Shown here piece after piece: positions 17,840 to 26,549 of a stretch of 64,000 nt of DNA. The notes under the pieces are model-generated. The model saw only the letters and a program-made list of their open reading frames with translations, made no database searches and had not been told where the DNA came from. The stretch's first letter is position 1. Every line of letters begins with the position of its first letter. This DNA is from Streptomyces sp. CB00316 (GTDB taxonomy: Bacteria > Actinomycetota > Actinomycetes > Streptomycetales > Streptomycetaceae), in contig NZ_LIXI01000005.1 of the NCBI RefSeq assembly GCF_001905595.1, forward strand, positions 434,001 through 498,000, read 5' to 3'. The position numbers and the translations under genes were made by a program.

Positions 17840-18805
17840 TCAGCTCCCGCCACCATCGTCGATCAGTTCCCGGAACACCTGGGCGACCGCCTCCGGGTAC
17901 TCCATCATCGCCACGTGCCCCGCTTCGGGCAGGGTCAGCAACCGGGCGTCTCGGAAGGCCGCGGACGCCCTGCGTGCCATCCGGTACGAGACGAGCTGGT
18001 CCCGTCCGCCGTACACGAGCTGGGTCGGTGCGAGCACCCGCTCGGCCTGGCGCCACAGTCCGTGCTGGCCGCCCAGGGTGTACGCGTCCACGATGCCCCG
18101 GGCCGAACGCGTCATCGCGTCCCAGAAGTACGGCAGCTCCAGGCGGCGCTCCATCTCGGCCACCGCGTGGCGGAAGGCTTCGTCGGAGATCCGTGCCGGA
18201 TCTCCGTAACAGAGTGCCATGACTCCGCGCGTCCGCTGCTCCGCCGTCCAGTCCTTCGTGAGCCGCGCGAACAAGGAAGCGACCCCCGGCACCGCCAGGA
18301 GCCCGGTCGGCACGGCGGGCCGCTGCACCCTCCACTCGGGCAGTGCGGGCGAGATCAGGGTGAGGGTGCGCACGAGGTCGGGGCGGACGGCGGCGACCCG
18401 GGTGGCGACCGCGCCGCCCAGGGAGTTGCCGAACAGATGGACGGGACCGCGTTCACCCGCGTCGAGCAGCCGGATCACCGCACGGGCGTGCCCGGTGATC
18501 GAGTAGTTGCCGTCGTCCGGCGGCGGCGAGTCACCGAATCCGGGCAGGTCGACGGCGTCGGGGTCGACCACGTCCGCCAGCAGCGGCATCAGGGCCGACC
18601 AGTTCTGCGAGGACCCGCCGAGACCGTGCACGAAGAGGGCGGGCGGCAGGCCGGTCCGGTCGGTGGGCCGCGAACGGACGGTCAGCCTGAGCCCCGGCAG
18701 GGCCACGGCTCGCAGCCGCTCGCCCTCGGCGACCCGGACGGCGCTGACCGTGGGAGCCACCGCGGCGGCGATGGCTTGGGTACCCGGCAGCTCGGTCGAA
18801 GACAT
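17840..18805 (-). CDS. Alpha/beta hydrolase
   Basis: A 321-residue alpha/beta-hydrolase fold enzyme of the small-molecule esterase/hydrolase type. The oxyanion motif is FVHGLGGSSQNW, the nucleophile elbow is GNSLGG (Ser), the acid is likely Asp in YGGRDQLV and the base His in EAGHVAMMEYP. The sequence has no signal peptide and looks cytosolic. It is the first gene of a two-gene unit with the DUF3152 protein, eight bases apart, and is transcribed divergently from the small acidic protein at 18931. A 125-base divergent promoter region separates them. The substrate cannot be told from sequence. Confidence 0.85.
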   Translation of the reverse strand: MSSTELPGTQAIAAAVAPTVSAVRVAEGERLRAVALPGLRLTVRSRPTDRTGLPPALFVHGLGGSSQNWSALMPLLADVVDPDAVDLPGFGDSPPPDDGNYSITGHARAVIRLLDAGERGPVHLFGNSLGGAVATRVAAVRPDLVRTLTLISPALPEWRVQRPAVPTGLLAVPGVASLFARLTKDWTAEQRTRGVMALCYGDPARISDEAFRHAVAEMERRLELPYFWDAMTRSARGIVDAYTLGGQHGLWRQAERVLAPTQLVYGGRDQLVSYRMARRASAAFRDARLLTLPEAGHVAMMEYPEAVAQVFRELIDDGGGS

Positions 18806-18930
18806 GCGGCAATGTTACGAGACGATCACGCACCAGTTCATGTGTTCGCGGTCACAGCCCGCATCGCGGGGTAGGTGTGTTGCTCCTACGCTTCAGAGGA
18901 AGCGGCTACAGGGAAGAATGAGGAGTCACC

Positions 18931-19146
18931 ATGACGGTCGACCCGAGCGACCCGGACACCTTCGAGAGCACCGAGCCGGACGCACCCGGCCCGGAGGCGT
19001 CGGAGGCGGATGCCGCCGAGCAGCGGACGGACATCCGGCAGGAGGAGGACGAACCGGCGGAGAGCGTCGATCCGGCCACCGCCAACGAGGCCGATGCGGC
19101 GGAACAGCGCAGGGTGATCCCGCTGGATGAGGACGATTACCGATAG
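18931..19146 (+). CDS. Small acidic conserved Streptomyces protein
   Basis: A 71-residue, strongly acidic, low-complexity protein with no hydrophobic core. It contains two copies of an (E)ADAAEQR segment, at about residues 26-32 and 52-59, each followed by an acidic patch. It ends in PLDEDDYR. ATG has GAGGAG five bases ahead, an excellent ribosome site, which supports real translation. It stands between a divergent hydrolase and the TetR gene downstream. I do not recognise a function; the repeated motif suggests an intrinsically disordered binding protein. Confidence 0.7.
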   Translation: MTVDPSDPDTFESTEPDAPGPEASEADAAEQRTDIRQEEDEPAESVDPATANEADAAEQRRVIPLDEDDYR

Positions 19147-19313
19147 AACGCCCCGCTTTGCTCCCGACCTGGGAGAAGTGTGGCTTCCGCAGCCGTCCGG
19201 TCCGTGAAATTCTGCGTCCGCGCCGCGCGCACCGGGGTTACCCAAAAGTACGATGGCTGTACGGCGCAGCGTGTACGGATCGGCTGTGCTGGAACACACA
19301 TTTGGGAGGCGGC

Positions 19314-19955
19314 GTGAGCGCCATCGAGCAGACAGAGGCAGCGCGCCCGCGGGGCACGCGCCTTCCCCGCCGCGCCCGACGCAATCAGCTGCTGGGCGCC
19401 GCGCAGGAGGTCTTTGTCGCACAGGGCTACCACTCCGCCGCGATGGACGACATCGCCGAGCGGGCCGGCGTGAGCAAGCCGGTGCTCTATCAGCACTTCC
19501 CCGGCAAGCTGGAGCTCTACCTGGCCCTTCTGGACCAGCACTGCGAGTCGCTGCTCCAGGCCGTCGTGACGGCGCTGGCGTCGACGACCGACAACAAGCT
19601 GCGCGTCGAGGCGACGATGGACGCCTACTTCGCGTACGTGGAGGACGAGGGCGGCGCCTTCCGGCTGGTCTTCGAGTCCGACCTGACCAACGAGCCCGCC
19701 GTGCGCGAGCGGGTCGACCGGGTCTCCCTCCAGTGCGCCGAGGCGATCTCCGACGTGATCGCCGGGGACACGGGCCTGTCCAAGGACGAGTCCATGCTCC
19801 TCGCGGTGGGCCTCGGCGGTGTGTCGCAGGTGGTGGCGCGCTACTGGCTCTCCAGCGGCTCCAGCATCCCGCGCGACACGGCGGTGCAGCTGCTCACCTC
19901 GCTGGCCTGGCGGGGTATCGCGGGCTTCCCGCTGCACGGCGTCGAGCAGCACTGA
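19314..19955 (+). CDS. TetR-family transcriptional regulator
   Basis: A 213-residue TetR/AcrR repressor. The N-terminal helix-turn-helix reads LLGAAQEVFVAQGYHSAAMDD with GVSKPVLYQHF as the recognition region. The C-terminal ligand domain is helical (AYFAYVEDEGGAFRLVFES). It resembles actinobacterial TetR proteins linked to fatty-acid or lipid metabolism, but the ligand is unknown. The GTG start has GGGAGG four bases ahead. No divergent transporter target lies beside it: upstream is the small acidic protein, downstream DUF3107. It probably controls itself or a distant gene. Confidence 0.9.
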   Translation: MSAIEQTEAARPRGTRLPRRARRNQLLGAAQEVFVAQGYHSAAMDDIAERAGVSKPVLYQHFPGKLELYLALLDQHCESLLQAVVTALASTTDNKLRVEATMDAYFAYVEDEGGAFRLVFESDLTNEPAVRERVDRVSLQCAEAISDVIAGDTGLSKDESMLLAVGLGGVSQVVARYWLSSGSSIPRDTAVQLLTSLAWRGIAGFPLHGVEQH

Positions 19956-20129
19956 GCCCCCACCCCGGCCGGGCGCCGGGCGGCATCGACGCCCTGTCGC
20001 GGCCGGGTACCGCGCCGTGTTCGCTGCGGGCGTTGCCGGTCGGGCCGTGAGGCGTGGTCCCACCGGGCTAATGTGGCTGCGTACGGCGCGGTTCGCCGCG
20101 CAGGGACTGACCGTCGGAGGGACATAGCC

Positions 20130-20357
20130 GTGGAGGTCAAGATCGGGGTGCAGCACACGCCCCGCGAGATCGTTCTGGAGAGCGGGCTTTCCGCCGAGGA
20201 CGTCGAGAGCGCGGTCGCCGCCGCACTGGGCGGCAAGGCGGAGCTGCTGAGCCTCACGGACGACAAGGGCCGCAAGGTCCTGGTGCCGGCCGACCGGATC
20301 GCGTACGTGGAGATCGGTGAGCCGACCACGCGGCGTGTGGGGTTCGGCGCGCTGTAG
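20130..20357 (+). CDS. DUF3107 family protein
   Basis: A 75-residue actinobacterial protein beginning VEVKIGVQHTPREIVLES, with the conserved tail ADRIAYVEIGEP and RRVGFGAL. This is the DUF3107 family, a small soluble protein often found beside TetR regulators and helicases. The GTG start is preceded by GGAGG nine bases ahead. The stop is followed by a perfect 20-bp hairpin terminator, so it ends its transcription unit. Its biochemical function is unknown. Confidence 0.9.
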   Translation: MEVKIGVQHTPREIVLESGLSAEDVESAVAAALGGKAELLSLTDDKGRKVLVPADRIAYVEIGEPTTRRVGFGAL

Positions 20358-20376
20358 TCCACGGGACGCGGTGAGC

Positions 20377-20419
20377 ACGGGAGCGGCCCGGCGGGATCTT
20401 CCCGCCGGGCCGCTCCCGT
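20377..20419 (+). terminator. Perfect 20-bp stem terminator after DUF3107
   Basis: acgggagcggcccggcggga pairs completely with its complement 3 bases later. It lies 20 bases after the DUF3107 stop. This is the strongest simple hairpin in the window. Confidence 0.9.
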
Positions 20420-20591
20420 ATGCCCTGCGGACCCCTGCGCGTGCCCCGGGGGCCGCTCCCGTACACCGTGGGGCGCGAAGCCGTACCCGTAAGGGTTTCC
20501 CCAGCGTGGCGGAGGGTTGTACGGCATGGGCCGGGGGTAGTACCGCCTACGACCGATTTGCCCGCCCCGCACACCCCCGCGAGGTGACTTA

Positions 20592-20864
20592 GTGATCTGG
20601 GAATCCTTCGGCGCCGCCGTGCTCGGACTCGCCCTGTCCTGGGCGGCGGTCCGCTCACTGGCCGACCGGCTCCCCTCCGCCCGTGCTGTTTATCTCACCG
20701 GTGCGCTGGGAGCGCTGTTCGGGGCGTTCCTCACACATTCCGCGCTGGGCCCCGGCCACGGCGTGGCCACCCTGATCGGCGCCGTCTCCGTCGGGGCGGT
20801 GACGCTGTCCCTGCTGATCCGCCCGCGTGGCCGCCGCCTCACGAGGTCGGCGGCGGCCCAGTAG
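20592..20864 (+). CDS. Small three-TM membrane protein
   Basis: A 90-residue hydrophobic protein with three predicted membrane helices (FGAAVLGLALSWAAVRSLA, VYLTGALGALFGAFLTHSAL and VATLIGAVSVGAVTLSLLI) and a basic cytosolic tail. The glycine-rich middle helix resembles GlsB/YeaQ/transglycosylase-associated-type small proteins, but the match is too weak to name. The GTG start has GAGGTG six bases upstream. It is convergent with the ferritin-like gene, with 18 bases between the stop codons. Confidence 0.7.
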   Translation: MIWESFGAAVLGLALSWAAVRSLADRLPSARAVYLTGALGALFGAFLTHSALGPGHGVATLIGAVSVGAVTLSLLIRPRGRRLTRSAAAQ

Positions 20865-20882
20865 CACGGGCACCACAAGGTG

Positions 20883-21629
20883 TTACGCGGCCAGCCCCAG
20901 CGCGGCCATGCGCTTGGTGTGGGCCTCGGTGATCCGGGAGAACATCCGGCCCACCTCCGCCAGGTCGAAGCCGTCCGCGACCCCGCCCACCAGCATCGTC
21001 GAGAGCGCGTCGCGGTCGGCGACCACCCGCTGGGCCTGCGACAGCGCCTCGCCCATCAGCCGGCGGGCCCAGAGCGCGAGCCGCCCGCCGAGCCGGGGGT
21101 CGGCCTCGATCGCGGCGCGCACCTTCTCCACGGCGAAGTTCCCGTGGCCCGTGTCGTCGAGCACAGCGAGGACCAGGGAGCGGGTGTCGGTGTCGAGCCG
21201 GGCCGCGACCTCCCGGTAGAAGTCACTGGCGATCGAGTCGCCGACGTACGCCTTGACCAGGCCCTCCAGCCAGTCGGACGGCGCCGTCTGGCGGTGGAAG
21301 TCGTCGAGCGCCTTGGCGAACGGCTCCATCGCGGCGGTCGGGTCCTCGTCGATCGCGGCGAGCCGGTCGGACAGCTGCTCGAAGTGGTGGAACTCGGCGG
21401 AGGCCATCTTCGCCAGCTCCGCCTTGTCCCCGAGTGTCGGCGCGAGTTTCGCGTCCTCCGCGAGGCGCTCGAAGGCCGCCAGCTCGCCGTAGGCGAGGGC
21501 GCCCAGCAGGTCCACGACCGCGGCACGGTACTGCGGCTCCGCGGAGGCGGTGGCCCAGTCCCGGGCGGCGTTCCCGGTCGCTCCGGGCGCTTCTTCGGGG
21601 TGATCAGTGGCGTTGTCAGGCGTCTCCAT
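20883..21629 (-). CDS. Ferritin-like fold protein (MiaE-like hydroxylase domain)
   Basis: A 248-residue all-helical protein of the ferritin-like superfamily, close to the MiaE-like group of Actinobacteria. Candidate di-iron ligands occur in LLGALAYGELAAFERL (Glu), SAEFHHFEQL (Glu/His) and DDTGHGNFAVEKV (Asp/His/Glu). By family knowledge it would be a carboxylate-bridged di-iron oxidase or hydroxylase; the substrate is not known. The ATG (METPDNAT) begins a disordered acidic leader. It is divergent from the DEAD-box helicase gene across a long intergenic region. Confidence 0.8.
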   Translation of the reverse strand: METPDNATDHPEEAPGATGNAARDWATASAEPQYRAAVVDLLGALAYGELAAFERLAEDAKLAPTLGDKAELAKMASAEFHHFEQLSDRLAAIDEDPTAAMEPFAKALDDFHRQTAPSDWLEGLVKAYVGDSIASDFYREVAARLDTDTRSLVLAVLDDTGHGNFAVEKVRAAIEADPRLGGRLALWARRLMGEALSQAQRVVADRDALSTMLVGGVADGFDLAEVGRMFSRITEAHTKRMAALGLAA

Positions 21630-22013
21630 GAACCGCACAATAGCCCGCCCGACGAGGGGCGGAAGGGTCCGGTGAGGAGGGGACGTCACACCGTTCCAAT
21701 GAATTCGTCCAACACACATGCGCGAATCCGGGGTACAGTGGTATTGCGCTTACTGAGCATTTTCCTGTGCCAGGGGCGCGTCCTTTGAATGAGGATGCCC
21801 GGTCGGTGGCCCGATCGGCTCCGACCCGACAGCCCTCCACGCGGTGCGTACGACACGTACGACTGCAGCTGAGGGGCCCCTCAGCGGCACGAGCGCTCGA
21901 GCGACGGCAGTGGTCCCGCGCCACCCGGCCCATCCACGGCCGGATGACCAACCCCGGCACGGTACGACCCCCAGCGTTCGCCTCGGACCGCGTCTCACAG
22001 AAGAGGCAGCACC
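21630..22013 (+). promoter_or_regulatory. Long 5' leader of the DEAD-box helicase gene
   Basis: A 384-base region without a gene between the divergent ferritin-like and DEAD-box genes. A -10-like TACAGT lies near 21735. If transcription starts just after it, the leader is about 275 nt long. It contains the perfect palindrome gctgaggggcccctcagc at 21868-21885 and several smaller hairpins. Long leaders are common on DEAD-box helicase genes that respond to cold or autoregulate (inference). Confidence 0.5.
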
Positions 22014-24347
22014 CTGACTACGTTCCGCGACCTCGGCGTTCTTTCCGAGACGGCCGAAGCCCTCGAGGCAGTCGGCATCATGTCCCCCTTCCCCATCCAG
22101 GAGATGACGCTCCCCGTAGCGCTCTCCGGCTCCGACGTCATCGGCCAGGCCAAGACCGGCACCGGCAAGACGCTCGGCTTCGGACTCCCCCTCCTGGAGC
22201 GCGTGACCGTCCCCGCCGATGTCGAGGCGGGGCGTGCCACGCCCGAGCAGCTGACCGACGCGCCGCAGGCGCTCGTCGTCGTCCCCACCCGTGAGCTGTG
22301 CCAGCAGGTCACCAACGACCTCCTGACCGCCGGCAAGGTCCGTAACGTCCGCGTTCTCGCGATCTACGGCGGCCGGGCCTACGAGCCCCAGGTCGAAGCC
22401 CTCAAGAAGGGCGTCGACGTGATCGTCGGCACCCCGGGCCGTCTGCTGGACCTGGCGGGCCAGCGCAAGCTCGACCTCTCCCACATCCGCGGGCTCGTCC
22501 TCGACGAGGCCGACGAGATGCTGGACCTGGGCTTCCTGCCCGACGTCGAGCGCATCATCACGATGCTGCCGCCCAAGCGCCAGACGATGCTGTTCTCGGC
22601 CACCATGCCCGGTGCCGTCATCAGCCTCGCCCGCCGCTACATGTCGCAGCCGACCCACATCAACGCCACCTCGCCCGACGACGAGGGCACGACCGTCAAG
22701 AACACGGTCCAGCACGTCTACCGCGCGCACAACATGGACAAGCCGGAGATGCTCTCCCGCATCCTCCAGGCCGACGGCCGCGGGCTCGCGATGATCTTCT
22801 GTCGTACGAAGCGGACGGCCGCCGACATCGCCGAGCAGCTGGAGAAGCGCGGCTTCGCATCCGGCGCGGTCCACGGCGATCTCGGCCAGGGCGCCCGCGA
22901 GCAGGCGCTGCGCGCCTTCCGCAACGGCAAGGTCGACGTCCTCGTCTGCACCGATGTCGCCGCGCGCGGCATCGACGTCGAGGGTGTGACCCACGTCATC
23001 AACTACCAGTCGCCGGAGGACGAGAAGACCTACCTCCACCGCATCGGCCGCACCGGCCGCGCGGGCGCCAAGGGCATCGCGATCACGCTGGTCGACTGGG
23101 ACGACATCCCGCGCTGGCAGCTGATCAACAAGGCGCTGGACCTGAAGTTCCCGGACCCGCCGGAGACCTACTCCACCTCGCCGCACCTCTTCGAGGAGCT
23201 CGGCATCCCGGCGGGCACCAAGGGTGTCCTGCCGCGTGGCGAGCGGACCCGTGCCGGTCTGCGCGCGGAGGAGGTCGAGGACCTCGGCGAGACCGGTGGC
23301 CGCGGCCGCAAGTCCGCCGCCCCCGCGCCGGCCCGTGAGGAGCGCGAGCCCCGTACGCGTACGCCGCGTCAGCGCCGCCGCACCCGTGGGGGGACCTCGG
23401 AGGAGGGCGGCGCCGCGACGGTGCCCGCACCCGCCCAGGAGACCACGCCGGTCACTCCGGCCGGTGACGAGGCCCCCGAGGGGCCCCGCACGCCGCGCCG
23501 CCGTCGCCGTACGCGGGTCAGCGCTGCCGACGCCGTGACCGAGGCGGCCGTGGCGGTCGCCGAGGCTCCGGCGGCTGCCGCTCCCGTGGCTCCCGCCGCC
23601 GAGACCGTGTCCACGGCCGTGGCCGAGGCCGTCGCCGAGGCCGAGCCGGTCGCGGAGACCGTCGCGGAGACCAAGCCGCGCCGCCGTCGCAGCCGCGCCG
23701 CCGTGAAGCCGGTGGCCGGGACCGTGGCGCAGGTTCCCGTCGCCGCCGCTCCGGTCGAGGCCGGGTTCCAGACCGTGGCCGTCGCCGCGGGCATCGCGGA
23801 GCCGGTCGCCGAGCCGGTCGCGACCAGGCCGCGCCGGCGCACCCGGATCGTGAAGCCCGCCGACGAGGTGGACTTCCAGATCGCCCCGGCCTCCGAGCCG
23901 GAGCCCGACGCGAAGTCCCGCCGCCGCCCGGCCCGCGCCACCAGCCGGCCGAAGGCGGAGTCGAAGGCGGAGTCGAAGGCGGAGTCGAAGGCGGAGTCGA
24001 AGCCCAAAGCCGAGACCAAGGCGAAGAGGGTGAGCCGGCCGAAGGCCGAAGCCGGCACGGCTGCCGAGTCGACGCCCAAGGCCGAGTCGAAGCCGAAGAG
24101 GGCGTCGAGGGCGAAGGCCTCGGCCCCCGCCGAAGCCGTCGCGCCGGAGGCTCCGGCCGCCGTCGAGGCCGAGGCCAAGCCGCGCCGCCGCCGGGCGACC
24201 CGCAGCGTCACCTCGACCGCGGCCCAGGAGGCCGCTGTGGTCTCCGAGGCCGAGGCCGTGGTGAGCGAGGCCGCCGCCGAGGCGAAGCCCCGCCGCCGCC
24301 GCGCCACCCGCGCCGCGGGCCAGGCCACGGCGACGACCGAGAGCTGA
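22014..24347 (+). CDS. DEAD-box ATP-dependent RNA helicase with long basic C-terminal tail; CTG start
   Basis: A 777-residue RNA helicase that unwinds or remodels RNA with ATP. Core motifs are the Q motif (upstream Phe in TTFRDLG and PIQ), Walker A AKTGTGKT, PTRELCQQV, DEADEMLD, FSATMP, IFCRTKRTA, ARGIDVEGV and HRIGRTGRAG. From about residue 430 the chain is a disordered Ala/Glu/Arg/Lys tail with RRRR clusters and KAES repeats, probably RNA-binding. The frame has no ATG, GTG or TTG between an in-frame stop at 21945 and ATG 22080. Starting at 22080 would remove the Q-motif Phe. CTG 22014 has AAGAGG seven bases ahead, so CTG initiation is the best reading. A hairpin terminator follows. Confidence 0.92.
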   Translation: MTTFRDLGVLSETAEALEAVGIMSPFPIQEMTLPVALSGSDVIGQAKTGTGKTLGFGLPLLERVTVPADVEAGRATPEQLTDAPQALVVVPTRELCQQVTNDLLTAGKVRNVRVLAIYGGRAYEPQVEALKKGVDVIVGTPGRLLDLAGQRKLDLSHIRGLVLDEADEMLDLGFLPDVERIITMLPPKRQTMLFSATMPGAVISLARRYMSQPTHINATSPDDEGTTVKNTVQHVYRAHNMDKPEMLSRILQADGRGLAMIFCRTKRTAADIAEQLEKRGFASGAVHGDLGQGAREQALRAFRNGKVDVLVCTDVAARGIDVEGVTHVINYQSPEDEKTYLHRIGRTGRAGAKGIAITLVDWDDIPRWQLINKALDLKFPDPPETYSTSPHLFEELGIPAGTKGVLPRGERTRAGLRAEEVEDLGETGGRGRKSAAPAPAREEREPRTRTPRQRRRTRGGTSEEGGAATVPAPAQETTPVTPAGDEAPEGPRTPRRRRRTRVSAADAVTEAAVAVAEAPAAAAPVAPAAETVSTAVAEAVAEAEPVAETVAETKPRRRRSRAAVKPVAGTVAQVPVAAAPVEAGFQTVAVAAGIAEPVAEPVATRPRRRTRIVKPADEVDFQIAPASEPEPDAKSRRRPARATSRPKAESKAESKAESKAESKPKAETKAKRVSRPKAEAGTAAESTPKAESKPKRASRAKASAPAEAVAPEAPAAVEAEAKPRRRRATRSVTSTAAQEAAVVSEAEAVVSEAAAEAKPRRRRATRAAGQATATTES
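23951..23998 (+). repeat. Four perfect 12-bp tandem repeats in the DEAD-box tail
   Basis: gaaggcggagtc is repeated four times without mismatch, encoding Lys-Ala-Glu-Ser units. The copy number is likely to vary by slippage while keeping frame. Confidence 0.95.
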
Positions 24348-24367
24348 CGGTCCCGCGAGACCCTTCA

Positions 24368-24403
24368 GGCCCCGGCCTCCCGCATCTGCGGGGGGCCGGG
24401 GCC
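24368..24403 (+). terminator. Terminator after the DEAD-box gene
   Basis: ggccccggcc pairs with ggccggggcc, with an inner cccgc/gcggg stem. It begins about 20 bases past the stop. Confidence 0.85.
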
Positions 24404-24520
24404 TCTTCGCTGCCCGGGGCGTCCAGAGTGCCGGGACACCCGGGACGAGGCCCGCACGCCCGGTGGTGCTCCGGTGACGGGCCCGGCCCGCCCGGTGGTG
24501 CCCCCGTCCCGTCCCGGCTA

Positions 24521-24526
24521 TAGCCT
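24521..24526 (+). promoter_or_regulatory. -10 element TAGCCT, leaderless start of the hydrolase
   Basis: TAGCCT ends seven bases before ATG 24534, and no Shine-Dalgarno precedes the start. Transcription would then begin at or next to the ATG. Confidence 0.5.
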
Positions 24527-24533
24527 CGGGCCC

Positions 24534-25394
24534 ATGAGCCGCCCGCCCACCTTCACGCCGCCCGCCTGCGCCACCTCCCGCGTCCTGCGCACCGAGCGCG
24601 GCGACTTCGCCGTCCTGGACGCCGTACCGGCGAACGCCCCCGCACGCGCCACCGCCCTCCTGCTGCCCGGATACACCGGAAGCAAGGAGGACTTCATCGC
24701 GCTGCTCGAACCGCTGTGCGCGGCCGGGTACCGGGTGGTCGCCGTCGACGGCCGCGGGCAGTACGAGTCCGAGGGGACGGACCGCCAGGAGACTTACGCA
24801 CAAGGGGAGTTGGCCCGCGATGTGCTCGCCCAGGCGGCCGCCCTCGCCGGGGGCGAGGGGGCGCTGCACCTGCTCGGGCACTCGCTCGGCGGCCAGATCG
24901 CCCGTGCCGCCGTCCTGCTCGACGCCACCCCGTTCCGCTCGCTGACGCTGATGTCCTCCGGCCCCGCCGAGGTCGTCGCCGCCCAGCGGGACAAGGTGAA
25001 GATGCTGAGCGACGCGCTCTCCGTGCTCACCATGGACGAGGTGTGGGAGGCGATGCGGGCCCTGGACCCGCCGCAGGACGCCGACACCGGCGACGGCGAG
25101 GACATGCGCCGCCGCTGGCTGCGCCACCACCCGGCGCAGCTGATCGCCACCGGCGCCCAGCTCTCCGCCGAACCGGACCGGGTGGACGAGCTGGCCGCCC
25201 TCGGGCTGCCCGTCCACGTCCTGTCCGGCGAGCGCGACGACGTATGGCCGGTGGAGCAGTTCGACGCGATGGCCCGGCGGCTCGGCGCCCACCGCACCAT
25301 GATCGCGGGGGCCGAGCACTCCCCCAACACCGCCCGCCCACATGAGAGCGCCGAGGCGCTCGCCGCGTTCTGGGACGGCGTTCCGGCCGACTGA
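24534..25394 (+). CDS. Alpha/beta hydrolase (serine aminopeptidase/monoacylglycerol lipase-like)
   Basis: A 286-residue alpha/beta hydrolase. The oxyanion motif is LLLPGYTGSKEDF, the nucleophile elbow LLGHSLGGQIAR (Ser), the acid SGERDDVWPV (Asp) and the catalytic His lies in AGAEHSPN. It has no signal peptide and looks cytosolic. The ATG chosen lacks a ribosome site but follows a TAGCCT -10 box by seven bases, so it is probably leaderless. It is convergent with the NYN RNase gene, with 24 bases between the stops and no clear terminator. Substrate unknown; esterase or lipase activity is a family expectation. Confidence 0.85.
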   Translation: MSRPPTFTPPACATSRVLRTERGDFAVLDAVPANAPARATALLLPGYTGSKEDFIALLEPLCAAGYRVVAVDGRGQYESEGTDRQETYAQGELARDVLAQAAALAGGEGALHLLGHSLGGQIARAAVLLDATPFRSLTLMSSGPAEVVAAQRDKVKMLSDALSVLTMDEVWEAMRALDPPQDADTGDGEDMRRRWLRHHPAQLIATGAQLSAEPDRVDELAALGLPVHVLSGERDDVWPVEQFDAMARRLGAHRTMIAGAEHSPNTARPHESAEALAAFWDGVPAD

Positions 25395-25418
25395 AGCCCT
25401 CGCCCGCAGGGATACGGG

Positions 25419-26330
25419 TCAGTACTGCGACTGCAGGTGCTGCCAGAATCCGTCGCGCAGCGCCCGGCGCAGGTGCGCGTGGCCGCGCAGCGAGTGCTGG
25501 AGCAGGCGTTCGGCCTCCACCAGCAGGTCCTGGTCGACCGAGCCAGGCAGATAGGGGTGGCCGGGCAGCAGGTCGGCGAGGGATTCGCGGCCGCGGGCGG
25601 CGAGCCAGGCGGCGGCGATCTGGGCGCCGACGAAGCGGACGTCCTCCCGTGAGGGGGCCGGGGTGTCGTCCTCGTACGTGGTGACCGGGCGCCGGGTGAC
25701 GTAGGGGCGGCAGAAGTCGAGGTCGAAGGTGCGCTGGCTGTCGACCTCCCAGAGCAGCGGTTCGGCCTGGTTGCGGCCCTCGCCGGCCTCGATGCCCCAG
25801 AGGTGGACACGCGCCCCGTAGCCCTGGGCCGCCTCGACCGCCGAGACGAGGTCCTCGTCGCCGCCGATGAGGGCCGCGTCGCTGATGGCGCGGTGCCGGG
25901 CGAGCGATTCGAGGTCGGTGCGGATGAGGGAGTCGACGCCCTTCTGCTGGTTGTTGGCGTTGAGGTTGCCGAGCCGCACCTTGACGTCGGGGAGTTCGGC
26001 GATGGCCTGCTGCTCGGTGGTGTGGATGCGGCGCCTGGCCCCGTCGTACCAGTACACGCGCAGCAGCCGGCTGTCGGCGAAGATCGTGCGGGCCTTGTCG
26101 ATGAAGGCCTCGATCAGCCCTTCGGCGTCGAGGTCGAACGAGCGGCGGTCCTCGGTGCCGGTGACGAGCAGCCCGGCCGCGGCGTACACATAGCCCGCGT
26201 CCACGAAGATCGCGTGCGTCGAGGGGGTCTTGGACACCTCGACGAGCATCCGCTGGAGGAGCTCGTTGGTGCGGTCCAGGCGCTCGGCGATATCGGCCGG
26301 GCGGGGAAGCCGCGGGTCCGCCGTGCTCAT
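25419..26330 (-). CDS. NYN-domain (PIN-like) ribonuclease
   Basis: A 303-residue protein whose N-terminal two thirds form a NYN domain, a PIN-related nuclease fold that cuts RNA. Acidic metal-site candidates are the Asp in AIFVDAGYVY, the Asp in QKGVDSLIRTDL, and SDAALIGGDEDL. The C-terminal third carries a helical accessory region (FVGAQIAAAWLAARGRESL). It is conserved in Streptomyces near this locus by my recollection. ATG 26330 opens MSTADPRLP. It is divergent from the 50-residue protein, with an AT-rich shared promoter region. A role in RNA turnover is likely but the target is unknown. Confidence 0.85.
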   Translation of the reverse strand: MSTADPRLPRPADIAERLDRTNELLQRMLVEVSKTPSTHAIFVDAGYVYAAAGLLVTGTEDRRSFDLDAEGLIEAFIDKARTIFADSRLLRVYWYDGARRRIHTTEQQAIAELPDVKVRLGNLNANNQQKGVDSLIRTDLESLARHRAISDAALIGGDEDLVSAVEAAQGYGARVHLWGIEAGEGRNQAEPLLWEVDSQRTFDLDFCRPYVTRRPVTTYEDDTPAPSREDVRFVGAQIAAAWLAARGRESLADLLPGHPYLPGSVDQDLLVEAERLLQHSLRGHAHLRRALRDGFWQHLQSQY

Positions 26331-26401
26331 GCGGACCTCATGGTCTGGGGACAGGGCTGTGTACGGGTGACTACCAACGGGTACTTAGACATCCAAAAAA
26401 T

Positions 26402-26418
26402 TTCCTTAGCGTAGGGAA
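26402..26418. promoter_or_regulatory. Inverted repeat in an AT-rich divergent promoter
   Basis: TTCCTTA and TAGGGAA flank GCG (6 of 7 pairs match) in the AT-rich gap between the NYN gene and the 50-residue protein. It could be an operator or part of a promoter. Confidence 0.4.
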
Positions 26419-26549
26419 TGTTTGTACCGGGCAGGCCGTTGTAACACTCGTGGAACGCGAGGGAAGCCTCGCGTCCCTATCCTCGCGGGTAGGCCGTATC
26501 GCCCGCACCAGCAGTTCTCCAGCAGGAGGATCGGACGAAGGGAAGCCAT

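Noticed and set aside
23951..23998. Short CRISPR-like array
   Set aside because: Units are 12 bp with no spacers and lie inside a coding sequence.
21750..25343. A 1197-codon minus-strand frame through the DEAD-box and hydrolase genes
   Set aside because: Composition is that of a GC-driven shadow; it crosses two real genes and a terminator.
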